Source: Pararhodobacter zhoushanensis
Lineage (GTDB): Bacteria > Pseudomonadota > Alphaproteobacteria > Rhodobacterales > Rhodobacteraceae
Assembly: GCF_003990445.1 (NCBI RefSeq)
Contig: NZ_REEZ01000006.1
Coordinates: 124,001-188,000, forward strand
DNA: 64,000 nucleotides
Reading direction: 5' to 3'
Below are positions 1 to 8,410 of this stretch, one piece after another (the stretch's first letter is position 1; every line of letters starts with the position of its first letter). The notes below the pieces were generated by a model. That model was given only the letters and a program-made list of their open reading frames with translations. It was not told the origin of the DNA and did no database searches. Position numbers and translations under genes: made by a program.

Positions 1-112
1 GCGTCTTGAGGACGATTTCAAGGCCCAGCACGCCAGCGTAAAACGCCTCGGCGGTGTCGAGGTCATCGACATAGACCGCCGTCTCCAGCACCCTGTCCAG
101 CGTCGGGCGCAT
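1..112 (-). CDS. VOC (glyoxalase-fold) family protein, partial
   Basis: Only the first 37 codons are inside the window; the rest lies beyond base 1. The visible N-terminus contains VYVDDLDTAEAFYAGVLGL, the first beta-alpha unit typical of the vicinal-oxygen-chelate fold (glyoxalase, ring-cleavage dioxygenase, bleomycin-binding proteins). The ATG overlaps the stop of the dihydropyrimidinase gene by one base (TGATG), so it is probably the last or a later gene of the pyrimidine operon and translationally coupled to it. Substrate cannot be assigned from this fragment. Confidence 0.75.
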   Translation of the reverse strand, partial: MRPTLDRVLETAVYVDDLDTAEAFYAGVLGLEIVLKT

Positions 113-1566
113 CACACCCCCGTCGCCGGAATGCCCGCGCGCTGCACCGGGCGCGGCGCGGTCAGTTCTTTCCAGCTGGACAGCGCCTGACTGACCGAGC
201 TGTTGGGATCGCGCTTGACGAATTTGCCATGGCCCTCTTCGGTGCGGATCTCACCGTCATGCACGGCTACCTTGCCCCGCGTCAGGGTAAAGCGCGGCAG
301 GCCCTTGACCGAATGCCCCTCGAACACGTTGTAATCAATCGCAGATTGCTGGTTGCCCGCGCTGATCGTCTTTTCCTTGGCCGGGTCCCAGACCACCAGA
401 TCGGCATCGGCACCGACCAGAACCGCACCCTTTTTGGGGTACATGTTCATGATCTTGGCAATGTTGGTCGAGGTCACGGCGACAAACTCGTTCATCGTCA
501 ACCGCCCGGTGTTGACGCCGTAGGTCCACAGCATCGGCAGCCGGTCCTCAAGGCCGCCAGTGCCGTTGGGGATCTTCGAGAAGTCACCGACGCCATAGCG
601 TTTCTGTTCGGTGGTAAAGGCACAATGGTCGGTCGCCACGCAGCTCAGGCTGCCTGACTGAAGCCCCGCCCACAGGCTGTCCTGATGCTGTTTGTTGCGG
701 AACGGCGGGCTCATCACCCGGCGGGCTGCATGGTCCCAGTCGGGGTTGAAATACTCACTCTCGTCCAGCGTCAGGTGCTGGATCAGCGGCTCACCCCAGA
801 CGCGCTTACCGGCCTGCTTGGCACGGCGGATGGCCTCGTGGCTCTCCTCGCAGCTGGTGTGCACGACATAGAGCGGGACGCCGGCCATATCGGCGATCAT
901 GATCGCGCGGTTGGTCGCCTCGCCCTCAACCTGCGGCGGGCGGGAATAGGCATGGCCCTCGGGCCCGGTGTTGCCTTGGGCCAGCAGCTTGGTGGTCAGC
1001 TCGGCCACCACATCGCCGTTCTCGGCATGCACCATCGCGATCGCGCCCAGCTCGGCCAGCCGCTGGAACGAGGCGAACATCTCGTCGTCGTTCACCATCA
1101 GCGAGCCCTTATAGGCCATGAAATGCTTGAACGTGTTGATGCCGCGGTCCTGCACCACCGTCTTCATCTCATCAAAGACCTGCTCACCCCACCATGTCAC
1201 CGCCATGTGGAAACTGTAGTCGCAATTGGCCCGCGTCGATTTGTTGTCCCACATCTGCAGCGCATCCAGCAGCCCCTGCCCCGGACTGGGCAGCGCAAAA
1301 TCGACCACCATCGTGGTGCCCCCGGCCAATGCCGCTCGCGTGCCGCTTTCGAAATCATCGGTGGAATAGGTGCCCATGAAGGGCATCTCCAGATGCGTGT
1401 GCGGATCAATGCCGCCGGGCATCACGTAACACCCCGTCGCGTCCAGCTCGGTGTCACCCGTCAGGCCCTGCCCGATCTGGGTGATCACGCCGCCCTCGAC
1501 CACCACGTCGGCCTTATAGGTCAGATCCGCTGTTACGATGGTGCCGTTCTTGATGACCGTGCTCAT
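112..1566 (-). CDS. hydA: dihydropyrimidinase / D-hydantoinase
   Basis: 484 aa amidohydrolase-superfamily enzyme that hydrolyses dihydrouracil or dihydrothymine to the N-carbamoyl beta-amino acid, step two of reductive pyrimidine catabolism in the cytoplasm. Metal ligands are visible: DPHTH (His56, His58), the lysine expected to be carboxylated (Lys147 in FKHFMAY, with Tyr152 contacting substrate) and His180 in MVHAENGD. The start at 1566 was chosen because AGGGGAG lies just upstream and homologues begin at this point; 32 further in-frame codons upstream do not look coded. It sits 20 bases after a small conserved gene and shortly downstream of the N-carbamoyl amidohydrolase that uses its product. 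Confidence 0.95.
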   Translation of the reverse strand: MSTVIKNGTIVTADLTYKADVVVEGGVITQIGQGLTGDTELDATGCYVMPGGIDPHTHLEMPFMGTYSTDDFESGTRAALAGGTTMVVDFALPSPGQGLLDALQMWDNKSTRANCDYSFHMAVTWWGEQVFDEMKTVVQDRGINTFKHFMAYKGSLMVNDDEMFASFQRLAELGAIAMVHAENGDVVAELTTKLLAQGNTGPEGHAYSRPPQVEGEATNRAIMIADMAGVPLYVVHTSCEESHEAIRRAKQAGKRVWGEPLIQHLTLDESEYFNPDWDHAARRVMSPPFRNKQHQDSLWAGLQSGSLSCVATDHCAFTTEQKRYGVGDFSKIPNGTGGLEDRLPMLWTYGVNTGRLTMNEFVAVTSTNIAKIMNMYPKKGAVLVGADADLVVWDPAKEKTISAGNQQSAIDYNVFEGHSVKGLPRFTLTRGKVAVHDGEIRTEEGHGKFVKRDPNSSVSQALSSWKELTAPRPVQRAGIPATGV

Positions 1567-1586
1567 TGTCGCTCCCCTGTTCTTCG

Positions 1587-1916
1587 TCAAACCGATGCAA
1601 AACAGCCCAAGGCCGCGCCATGCACCCCAATGTCCAGCGGACCGAAATCGCTGTCCACGCACAGCGAGAAATAGCCCGCGTCGGGCAGAAAAATCACGCT
1701 GTAGCAGCCATCCGACCGGATCACCGTCCAGCAGGTCTGCGTGATCCCGCCCGAGAAATTCACCGTAATCGCCCGGTGCCGCTTCACCCGGCGTCGCTGG
1801 AACGCTTCCAGCGTCAGCACCGCAACCGCTGAGGACGCATCGAACGTCGCGATCTCGGCGGCCAAGAGCCGCCCGATCCGCCGTTCCATCCCGTCACTCA
1901 CCGCCTGCTGCGCCAT
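1587..1916 (-). CDS. small conserved protein of unknown function in pyrimidine operon
   Basis: 109 aa, no signal peptide or membrane segment. I do not recognise a named domain. The C-terminal half has a compact conserved-looking segment (GYFSLCVDSDFGPLDIGVHG) and a region of alternating hydrophobic residues suggesting a small beta-rich fold; the N-terminus (MERRIGRLLAAEIATFD) looks like a helix. It lies between the amidohydrolase and dihydropyrimidinase genes on the same strand, 20 bases before the latter, so co-expression in pyrimidine degradation is likely. A role as a small accessory or regulatory protein is only inferred from position. Confidence 0.6.
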   Translation of the reverse strand: MAQQAVSDGMERRIGRLLAAEIATFDASSAVAVLTLEAFQRRRVKRHRAITVNFSGGITQTCWTVIRSDGCYSVIFLPDAGYFSLCVDSDFGPLDIGVHGAALGCFASV

Positions 1917-2043
1917 CTTTGCTCTTCAAATATCCTCCAGGAGGGTCCGGGAGGATGGAAAATCCTCCCGGCGGGGGTGTGGGGGCCTGCGCCCCCACCG
2001 GCGCGGCGAGGGGCCATCCGGCCCCGAGCCGCGCCGCACCCGC
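1917..2043. repeat. intergenic GC-rich hairpins with half copy of the AAATATCC element
   Basis: The gap starts with TTTGCTC and AAATATCC (1928-1935), the right-hand arm of the palindromic element seen intact near 6954 and 21806, followed by GGGAGG/CCTCCC and GGGGGC/GCCCCC inverted repeats. The left arm is absent, so this looks like a decayed or truncated copy lying between two genes of one operon. Confidence 0.5.
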
Positions 2044-3294
2044 TCACCCGACAACCACCGCCGTCTCCAGCACCGCGTGCAACAACACATCCGTGCCCGC
2101 CGCCGCCCAGTCCTTGGAAATCTCCTCGGCCTCGTTATGCGACAGCCCATCGACACACGGACACATGATCATCGCCGTGGGTGCCACGTCATTGATCCAG
2201 CAGGCGTCGTGCCCGGCGCCCGAGACAATATCCATATGGCTGTACCCCAGCCGCTCCGCCGCCCGCCGCACCGCAGACACACAGCCCTCGTCAAACGCGG
2301 GCGGATCGAACTGCCCGACGATCTCGGCCGAGAATTCCACACCGATATCCGCGCAAAGCTGCGGCGCGCGGGCCATCAGCTCGTCAACCATACCGTTGAG
2401 TTTGCTCAGGATATGCGTGCGCATGTCGATGGTGAACACCACCTTGCCGGGGATGATGTTGCGCGAGTTCGGATAGACGTCGATATGCCCGATCGCCCCC
2501 ACCGCGTTCGGCTGGTTCTTCATCGCGATCTCGTGCACCAGCTCGGTGACCAGCGCCAGGCCGCGCCCGGCGTTCTTGCGCATCGCCATGGGCGTCGAGC
2601 CGGTGTGGCTTTCCTTGCCGGTTACCGTGCATTCGATCCAGCGCAGGCCCTGCCCATGGGTCACCACGCCGATATCCTTGCCCTCGGCCTCCAGAATCGG
2701 CCCCTGCTCGATGTGCAGCTCGAACAGCGCGTGCATCTTGCGGTCGCCGACTGTCTCGGTGCCCTTCCAGCCGATCCGTTCCAGCTCGTCGCCAAAGCGC
2801 TTGCCCTTGGCATCCACCCGGTCATTGGCCCAGTCCAGCGTGTGCCGCCCCGAAAACACCCCCGAGGCCAGCATCGCCGGGGCAAAGCGCGTGCCTTCTT
2901 CATTGGTCCAGTTGACGATGACGATGGGATGCTTGGTCCGGATGCCAAGATCTTCCATCGTGCGCACCGCTTCCAGTGCGCCCAGCACCCCCAGCACGCC
3001 GTCGTATTTGCCGCCCGTGGGCTGGGTGTCCAGATGGCTGCCCATATAGACCGGCAGCGCGTCGGGGTCGGTGCCCGGGCGGGTGGCAAACATGTTGCCG
3101 ATCTGGTCGACCCCCATGGTCATTCCCGCCGCCTCGCACCAGCGCTGGAACAGCGCGCGGCCCTCACCGTCTTCATCGGTCAGCGTCTGGCGGTTGTTGC
3201 CGCCGGCAATACCGGGGCCGATCTTGGCCATGTCCATCAGGCTGTCCCACAGCCGGTCAGGGTTAATGCGCAGGTTTGCGGCGGGGGCGGTCAT
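2044..3294 (-). CDS. Zn-dependent N-carbamoyl amidohydrolase (beta-ureidopropionase type, M20 family)
   Basis: 416 aa cytosolic hydrolase of the allantoate/N-carbamoyl-amino-acid amidohydrolase group; in this context it should convert N-carbamoyl-beta-alanine to beta-alanine, CO2 and ammonia, the third reductive pyrimidine step. Visible family motifs are GSHLDTQPTGGKYDG (metal ligand His and Asp), NEEGTRF, HIEQGP and the dimerisation-domain segment KESHTGSTPM. The start at 3294 follows AAGGAA; the 29 codons upstream are not typical. It is the first gene of the minus-strand operon and divergent from two TetR genes across a region with a RutR-like operator. Allantoate as substrate is an alternative, but the neighbouring hydA favours pyrimidines. 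Confidence 0.88.
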   Translation of the reverse strand: MTAPAANLRINPDRLWDSLMDMAKIGPGIAGGNNRQTLTDEDGEGRALFQRWCEAAGMTMGVDQIGNMFATRPGTDPDALPVYMGSHLDTQPTGGKYDGVLGVLGALEAVRTMEDLGIRTKHPIVIVNWTNEEGTRFAPAMLASGVFSGRHTLDWANDRVDAKGKRFGDELERIGWKGTETVGDRKMHALFELHIEQGPILEAEGKDIGVVTHGQGLRWIECTVTGKESHTGSTPMAMRKNAGRGLALVTELVHEIAMKNQPNAVGAIGHIDVYPNSRNIIPGKVVFTIDMRTHILSKLNGMVDELMARAPQLCADIGVEFSAEIVGQFDPPAFDEGCVSAVRRAAERLGYSHMDIVSGAGHDACWINDVAPTAMIMCPCVDGLSHNEAEEISKDWAAAGTDVLLHAVLETAVVVG

Positions 3295-3515
3295 GGCGTT
3301 TCCTTCTTTGCTACGTCTCGCGGACCCTCTGTCAGCGTATCCGCTGGCCTCTGGCGCTAAATTGAGCAGCGCGCGCGGCACACGCCGGGGGATGATCGAG
3401 GCGCATCATTCTCTCCAAAGCACCGCGGCAGGCCGGGTTGTCACGGCGCACGCCCGGGCCTATTCTCAACAAAACTCAGGCATAAAAGGCCGGGTATGGG
3501 ACGACGCTAGCAGAC

Positions 3516-3531
3516 CTGACCAACCAGTCAA
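3516..3531. promoter_or_regulatory. candidate RutR-type operator
   Basis: CTGACCAACCAGTCAA matches the known RutR pattern TTGACCA-NN-TGGTCAA at 11 of 14 fixed positions and keeps the TGAC-N6-GTCA spacing exactly. It lies 42 bases before the first TetR gene and in the divergent control region of the pyrimidine operon. Binding by one of the adjacent TetR proteins is inferred. Confidence 0.55.
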
Positions 3532-3572
3532 GGTCGTTTAGGGGCGGCGGAAAAACGAGGAGCAGAGCGCGC

Positions 3573-4226
3573 ATGGCTCAGACCGAGGGCGCTGAAAAAT
3601 CGGGCACCCGCGCCGAAATGCGCGAAGAAACCGAACGGGCTATCCTCGACGCAGCCGAGGGTATTTTCGCCGAGGCCGGGTTCGGCGGGGCCACGATGCA
3701 GGCCATCGCCGATTCCTGCGGGCTGCCCAAGGCCAACCTGCATTACTACTTCTCGTCCAAGGAAAAGCTCTACCGCCGCGTGGTTGAGCGGATCTTCACC
3801 GTCTGGCTCGAGGCTGCCGACAGCTTCGATACCGACGCCACGCCCGAAGTCGCCCTGCGCCGCTACATCGAGCGCAAGATGCAGCTGTCGCGCGACTACC
3901 GCTATGGCTCGAAGGTCTGGGCGAACGAGGTGCTGCACGGCGCGCCGATCATTCAGGACTATCTGGAAACCACGCTTCGCAGTTGGACAGAGACTCGCGT
4001 CGCGGTCATCCGCCGCTGGATCGCCCAAGGCGCGATCCGGCCGGTCGAGCCGCGCTGGCTGCTGTACATGATCTGGGCCACGACCCAGCATTACGCCGAT
4101 TTCGCCCATCAGATCGAAACGCTGAACCATGGCCCGCTTGAGGCCGACCAGTGGGACGATGCCACCGAGACCGTGTGCAGCATCATCCTGCGCGGAATCG
4201 GCATCGACCCCGGCGCGCCCGCATGA
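3573..4226 (+). CDS. TetR-family regulator, RutR-like (first of tandem pair)
   Basis: 217 aa DNA-binding repressor. The N-terminal helix-turn-helix occupies about residues 18-64 (ILDAAEGIFAEAGFGGATMQ then LPKANLHYYFSSKEKLYRRV). The C-terminal ligand domain contains QLSRDYRYGSKVWANEVLHG and WATTQHYADF, which resemble RutR, the uracil/thymine-responsive TetR protein. GAGGAG precedes the ATG. The gene is divergent from the pyrimidine catabolic genes and its stop overlaps the next TetR start (ATGA). Its N-terminal extension of about 15 residues is longer than in the second copy. Confidence 0.88.
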   Translation: MAQTEGAEKSGTRAEMREETERAILDAAEGIFAEAGFGGATMQAIADSCGLPKANLHYYFSSKEKLYRRVVERIFTVWLEAADSFDTDATPEVALRRYIERKMQLSRDYRYGSKVWANEVLHGAPIIQDYLETTLRSWTETRVAVIRRWIAQGAIRPVEPRWLLYMIWATTQHYADFAHQIETLNHGPLEADQWDDATETVCSIILRGIGIDPGAPA

Positions 4227-4816
4227 CGACCCGCATTCAGCGCCGCAACCGGCGCAAGATCCTCGACGCGGCGCTCGAAGTCTTCTCTGCACAGGGGTTT
4301 CGCGGCGCGACACTGGACCAGATCGCGGGCGTGGCGGGTCTGTCGAAACCCAACCTGCTCTATTACTTCGACAGCAAGGAAGCGATGCACCGCGCCCTGC
4401 TGGACGAACTCCTCGATATCTGGCTCGCCCCTCTGCGTGCGATGAACCCCCAAGGCGATCCGCGCGGCGAGATCATGGGCTACATGCGCCGCAAGCTGCA
4501 GCTGTCGCGCGACTATCCGCGCGAAAGCCGCCTCTTTGCCAATGAAGTGCTGCAAGGGGCACCGCGGCTGTCCGATGAAATAGCGGGCGATCTGAAAGAC
4601 CTTGTCGATGACCGCGCCGCGCTGATCCGCCGATGGATCGCCGACGGACAACTGGCCGCCGTTGACCCCTATCACCTGATCTTCTCGATCTGGGCCCTGA
4701 CCCAGCATTACGCCGATTTCGATGCCCAGATCCGCCTGATCCGCGGCGACAAGGACCCGATGGACGGCGCCGAGGGTTTCCTGGACTCGCTGTTTGACCG
4801 CCTGCTGCATCCCTGA
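4223..4816 (+). CDS. TetR-family regulator, RutR-like (second of tandem pair)
   Basis: 197 aa paralogue of the preceding gene. HTH about residues 10-55 (ILDAALEVFSAQGFRGATLD, LSKPNLLYYFDSKEAMHRAL); ligand domain shares KLQLSRDYPRESRLFANEVL and WALTQHYADFDAQI with its neighbour. The start at 4223 uses the ATGA overlap with the first TetR stop, so the two are translationally coupled. Two adjacent RutR-like proteins could form hetero-oligomers or answer to different pyrimidines; the sequence does not say which binds the operator at 3516. Confidence 0.88.
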   Translation: MTTRIQRRNRRKILDAALEVFSAQGFRGATLDQIAGVAGLSKPNLLYYFDSKEAMHRALLDELLDIWLAPLRAMNPQGDPRGEIMGYMRRKLQLSRDYPRESRLFANEVLQGAPRLSDEIAGDLKDLVDDRAALIRRWIADGQLAAVDPYHLIFSIWALTQHYADFDAQIRLIRGDKDPMDGAEGFLDSLFDRLLHP

Positions 4817-5018
4817 GAGCAGGTGGCGGCGCTCGCCCCCATCGAGGGGGCTCGCGCCGCGCGGGGGGCGCTGCCCCCCGACCCGGGCCGTTCCGGCCCG
4901 CCCCCCGGGATAGTTCAGGCATAAAGTTGGTTAACAGAACCCTAACGCCCAACTTTATGCTGCAAATATCCTCGGGGGGTGAATTCGCGACAAGCGAAGA
5001 GGGGGGCTGAAAGCCCCC
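4817..5018. repeat. composite palindromic intergenic element with TTAA-type apex
   Basis: Perfect 12-base arms GCATAAAGTTGG (4919-4930) and CCAACTTTATGC (4949-4960) enclose TTAACAGAACCCTAA, a one-mismatch TTAA-N7-TTAA box. Outer arms are GGATAGTT (4908) and AAATATCC (about 4964). Next come TGAATTCG and a hairpin GGGGGGCT/AGCCCCCC (5001-5019), whose end touches the rlmJ stop codon. Upstream are further GC-rich inverted repeats around 4850-4905. It lies between convergent genes, so a bidirectional terminator role is plausible. Confidence 0.75.
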
Positions 5019-5801
5019 CTACTTTTTAACTGAACCGAAAACAGCCGCCACGCGCGCCGCTTCTTCGCTCAGCCCCCAGGGAGGGTTGATCACGAAGAGA
5101 CCCGAGCCGATCATGCCGTGTCCCTCGCGCGCTGGTGGAAAGCGCACTTCGTGACGCAGCGCGCCCTGATGCGCTTCGACCAGCGCCGACAACATCGGCT
5201 TGTGCCGCCCGTCCTGCAAGATCGGATACCACAGCGCGATAATCCCGACGTTCCATTTGCGGGCCACCAGTCCGATATAGCGCGCCATGCCGTCGTAATC
5301 GGCCGCCGTCTCAAAGCTGGGATCGATCAGCAGCATCCCGCGCCGGGGCGTCGGCGGCGTCAGTTCCTGCACTTTGGTGAACCCGTCCGCCGCGTGCACC
5401 CGCACCGCATAGGGCATCATCGCCTCGGACAGCGCGGCGAATTCCTGCGGGTGACGCTCGGCCAGATGCACCGAATCCGTGCTGCGCAACAGCTGCGCCG
5501 CGATCATCGGCGAGCCGGGATAGGCATCCGGGCCGTTTTCCGCCCGCACTGCCGCCAGAACGCGCCGGTAGGGGTGATCGGGGTCAAAGGCCCGTTCGAG
5601 CCGACCGATCCCTTGTGCCGCCTCGCCGGTTTTCAGCGCTTCGGGCGCACCAAGGTCATACAGGCCCCGGCCGGCGTGGCTTTCGAGATAGGTGAGCGGT
5701 TTATCCTTGGCCGCCAGATAGGCCAGCGTCCAGGCCAGCAAGGCGTGCTTATGCACATCCGCCAGGTTACCGGCGTGATACAGGTGCTGGTAGGACAGCA
5801 T
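5019..5801 (-). CDS. rlmJ: 23S rRNA (adenine(2030)-N6)-methyltransferase
   Basis: 260 aa SAM-dependent methyltransferase that modifies 23S rRNA. The N-terminal signature YQHLYHAGNLADVHKHALL and the SAM/ribose loop YLESHAGRGLYDLG are typical of RlmJ (YhiR). The catalytic aspartate sits in LLIDPSFE (Asp160); most RlmJ proteins read DPPYE, so this is a conservative variant. The ATG directly abuts the irr stop codon with no gap, placing it second in an irr-rlmJ transcript. It ends against a GGGGGG hairpin repeat. Confidence 0.9.
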   Translation of the reverse strand: MLSYQHLYHAGNLADVHKHALLAWTLAYLAAKDKPLTYLESHAGRGLYDLGAPEALKTGEAAQGIGRLERAFDPDHPYRRVLAAVRAENGPDAYPGSPMIAAQLLRSTDSVHLAERHPQEFAALSEAMMPYAVRVHAADGFTKVQELTPPTPRRGMLLIDPSFETAADYDGMARYIGLVARKWNVGIIALWYPILQDGRHKPMLSALVEAHQGALRHEVRFPPAREGHGMIGSGLFVINPPWGLSEEAARVAAVFGSVKK

Positions 5802-6242
5802 TCAGGTGCTGCGACGCAGGCGGATCACCACATCAACGCGCGAGACCTCGCAGCCCTCGGGCGCTTCGGGCAGGCGCAGGATTTCCAGCTGGTCAGAGGG
5901 CGCATCGGTCAGCAATTGCGTGTCTTCCCAGAAATAATGCGGATGGTCGTCAATCCGCGTGTCGAAATAGCTGCGCGAGGCATCGACGGTGATCTCGTTC
6001 AAAAGCCCGGCCGCGCAGAACGCCCGCAAGGTGTTGTAGACCGTCGCCAGCGACACCTTCTCATCCGCGTCGAGCGCAGCGGCATAAAGGCTCTCGGCTG
6101 TGACATGCCGGTTCTGGCCATCACCGATCAGCAACGCGGCAAGCGTCTGGCGTTGACGGGTCGGTCGCAGACCCGCAGCGGTCAGCCAATCGGCAGCGCG
6201 GTCCTGGGCCTGGGCGGTCTGGGGAGCGAATTCACGGATCAT
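5802..6242 (-). CDS. irr: Fur-family iron response regulator Irr
   Basis: 146 aa. Fur-type winged helix at residues 20-85 (GLRPTRQRQTLAALL, VSLATVYNTLRAFCAAGLL) with the Irr-like dimerisation segment RSYFDTRIDDHPHYFWED. Irr is the haem/iron-status repressor of alphaproteobacteria and controls iron storage, export and haem genes. The N-terminal Cys-Pro haem regulatory motif of Bradyrhizobium Irr is missing, and the histidine cluster is HPH rather than HHH, as in other Rhodobacterales Irr. It is divergent from fabA, and a matching Irr box is found before mbfA at 10024. Confidence 0.9.
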   Translation of the reverse strand: MIREFAPQTAQAQDRAADWLTAAGLRPTRQRQTLAALLIGDGQNRHVTAESLYAAALDADEKVSLATVYNTLRAFCAAGLLNEITVDASRSYFDTRIDDHPHYFWEDTQLLTDAPSDQLEILRLPEAPEGCEVSRVDVVIRLRRST

Positions 6243-6387
6243 CCCTTCTTATAAGGCCTACAGACATATAACTTCAATGCCTGAGGCGCGCGCGCCCTTC
6301 CCCGGCGTCCTGCGCGCGCCGCGAGCCTTGTCACGCCGGAAACTTGGGTGCTAGAGGGGTTGAAACAGACCCGGAGGATCCCGATCA

Positions 6388-6897
6388 ATGTCGCAATACC
6401 CCAGCCAGTTCGACAAAGAGGCCCTGCTGGCCTGCGCGCGCGGCGAGTTGTTCGGCCCCGGCAATGCCCAGTTGCCCGCCCCGCCGATGCTGATGATGGA
6501 CCGCATCACCGAGATTTCGGGCGATGGCGGGCTGCACGGCAAGGGGCATGTGGTCGCCGAGTTCGACATCACCCCTGATCTGTGGTTTTTCGAGTGCCAC
6601 TTTCCCGGCAACCCGATCATGCCCGGTTGCCTTGGCCTCGATGGCCTGTGGCAGCTGACCGGCTTCAACCTGGGCTGGCGCGGCTGGCTGGGGCGTGGCT
6701 ATGCGCTGGGTGTCGGTGAGGTCAAACTGACCGGCATGGTGCGCCCGGATCGCAAGATGCTGACCTACAAGGTGGATTTCACCAAGGCGATCCAGACCCG
6801 GCGGCTGACGATGGGCGTCGCGGATGGCATCGTCGAGGCGGATGGCGAAGTGATCTATATCGTCAAGGACATGAAGGTCGCCCTGTCCGAGAGCTGA
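6388..6897 (+). CDS. fabA: 3-hydroxydecanoyl-ACP dehydratase/isomerase
   Basis: 169 aa, full length for FabA. It dehydrates 3-hydroxydecanoyl-ACP and isomerises the trans-2 to the cis-3 bond, starting unsaturated fatty acid synthesis. The active-site histidine is His71 in [13 protein letters not shown] and the catalytic Asp is Asp85 in [13 protein letters not shown]-like bases lie before the ATG. It heads a fabA-fabB-fabI run, divergent from irr; a repeat-rich gap of about 280 bases separates it from fabB. Confidence 0.97.
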   Translation: MSQYPSQFDKEALLACARGELFGPGNAQLPAPPMLMMDRITEISGDGGLHGKGHVVAEFDITPDLWFFECHFPGNPIMPGCLGLDGLWQLTGFNLGWRGWLGRGYALGVGEVKLTGMVRPDRKMLTYKVDFTKAIQTRRLTMGVADGIVEADGEVIYIVKDMKVALSES

Positions 6898-6910
6898 GAG
6901 CAGACAGAAG

Positions 6911-6930
6911 CGAGGGGGCTAGCCCCCTCG
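6911..6930. terminator. perfect GC palindrome downstream of fabA
   Basis: CGAGGGGGCTAGCCCCCTCG is a perfect 20-base inverted repeat starting 13 bases after the fabA stop. It lacks a strong T-run, so termination efficiency is uncertain. It may instead protect the fabA transcript 3' end. Confidence 0.45.
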
Positions 6931-6953
6931 GGCCGTACCGGCCCTCACCCCCA

Positions 6954-7024
6954 GGATATTTAGGGAGCAAAGAGGCGCATGGTTAACCCTTTATTAACGC
7001 GCCCTCTTTGCTCTGCAAATATCC
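6954..7024. repeat. palindromic element with TTAA-N7-TTAA apex (type GAGCAAAGAGG)
   Basis: Outer arms GGATATTT (6954-6961) and AAATATCC (7017-7024). Inner arms GAGCAAAGAGGCGC (6965-6978) and GCGCCCTCTTTGCTC (6999-7013) pair with one bulged base. The apex holds TTAACCCTTTATTAA (6983-6997), an exact TTAA-N7-TTAA, the alphaproteobacterial CtrA half-site spacing. It sits between fabA and fabB. The rest of the gap (7025-7178) has GC-rich inverted repeats and the fabB ribosome site AGGGAG. Confidence 0.75.
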
Positions 7025-7178
7025 CGGGGGAGTCGGGCAAGGCCCGTCCGGGGGCAGCGCCCCCGTCCGCAGCCGCACCCTCTGGCACCGACCGGCGCTA
7101 GGCGCGCCCGCAATAAAGCGGTAGCGTTTTCGGCGCAGGGTTTGTAAACACCCGATGCTAGGAAAACAGGGAGTTCCC

Positions 7179-8405
7179 ATGCGCCGTGTCGTCATTACCG
7201 GTATCGGTATCATCTCGCCCATCGGCAACACTGCTGCCGAAGTTGAAGCCAGCCTGCGCGCTGGCCGTTCGGGCATTGTCGCGGCACCGGACTATGTCGA
7301 GCACGGGTTCCGCAGTCAGATCCACGGCATGCCGCAGATCGATCTGGCCGCCCATATCGACAAGCGCGACCTGCGTTTCATGGGGCCGGGTGCGGCCTAT
7401 AACTTTCTGGCGATGCAGCAGGCGATCACCGATTCCGGCCTGACCGAGGCTGAAGTGTCGAACGAGCGTTCGGGTCTGGTCATGGGCTCGGGCGGGCCGT
7501 CGACCTCGAACCTGTTCGTGGCGCATAACATCGTCGTCGAGAAAGGCGCGCCCAAGCGCATGGGCCCCTTCATGGTCACGCGCGGCATGTCCTCGACCAA
7601 TTCGGCCTGTCTGGCCACGCCGTTCAAGATCAAGGGCGTCAACTATTCCATCACCTCGGCCTGCTCGACCTCGGCGCATTGCATCGGCAATGGCACCGAG
7701 CTGATCCAGATGGGCAAGCAGGACATCGTCTTTGCTGGCGGCGGCGAGGAACTGGACTGGACGCTGTCGTGCCTGTTCGACGCGATGGGCGCCATGTCGT
7801 CGAAATACAACGACGCGCCGACCACGGCCTCGCGCCCCTTCGACGCCTCGCGCGACGGGTTCGTCATTGCCGGCGGCGGCGGCGTTGTGGTGCTGGAAGA
7901 GCTGAACCACGCGCTCGCCCGCGGTGCCAAGATCTATGCCGAAGTCACCGGCTACGGCGCCACCTCGGATGGGCATGACATGGTCGCCCCCTCCGGTGAG
8001 GGCGGCGAACGCTCAATGAAGCTGGCGATCGACACGCTGCCCGAAGGCCGCAAGATCACCTATGTCAACGCGCATGGCACCTCGACCCCGGCGGGCGATG
8101 TCACCGAGGTCATGGCCCTGCGCCGCGTCTTCGGCGAAGGCAAGGTGCCGCCGATCTCGTCGACCAAGTCGATGACCGGCCACAGCCTTGGCGCGACCGG
8201 CGTGCACGAAGCGATCTATTCGCTGCTGATGATGCAGGGCGGCTTCATCGCGCCGTCGATCAACGTCACGACGCTGGATCCGGCGATCAACCCCGGTGAG
8301 ATCTGCACCGAGTTCCGCGAAGTCGAGCATGATTCGGTGCTGTCCAACAGCTTTGGCTTCGGCGGCACCAACGCCACCCTCGTCATGTCGAAATTCCAGG
8401 AGTAA
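7179..8405 (+). CDS. fabB: 3-oxoacyl-ACP synthase I (beta-ketoacyl-ACP synthase)
   Basis: 408 aa condensing enzyme that elongates acyl-ACP with malonyl-ACP, needed for unsaturated fatty acids. The catalytic triad is complete: Cys162 in [11 protein letters not shown], then His in [11 protein letters not shown] and His in [12 protein letters not shown]. The start at 7179 follows AGGGAG; eight in-frame residues upstream are not conserved. Only five bases separate it from fabI, so the two are co-transcribed. Confidence 0.96.
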   Translation: MRRVVITGIGIISPIGNTAAEVEASLRAGRSGIVAAPDYVEHGFRSQIHGMPQIDLAAHIDKRDLRFMGPGAAYNFLAMQQAITDSGLTEAEVSNERSGLVMGSGGPSTSNLFVAHNIVVEKGAPKRMGPFMVTRGMSSTNSACLATPFKIKGVNYSITSACSTSAHCIGNGTELIQMGKQDIVFAGGGEELDWTLSCLFDAMGAMSSKYNDAPTTASRPFDASRDGFVIAGGGGVVVLEELNHALARGAKIYAEVTGYGATSDGHDMVAPSGEGGERSMKLAIDTLPEGRKITYVNAHGTSTPAGDVTEVMALRRVFGEGKVPPISSTKSMTGHSLGATGVHEAIYSLLMMQGGFIAPSINVTTLDPAINPGEICTEFREVEHDSVLSNSFGFGGTNATLVMSKFQE

Positions 8406-8410
8406 ACGGC

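Noticed and set aside
1741-3360. 539-codon open frame on the plus strand
   Set aside because: Antisense to the amidohydrolase gene; Arg/His/Pro-rich shadow without recognisable motifs.
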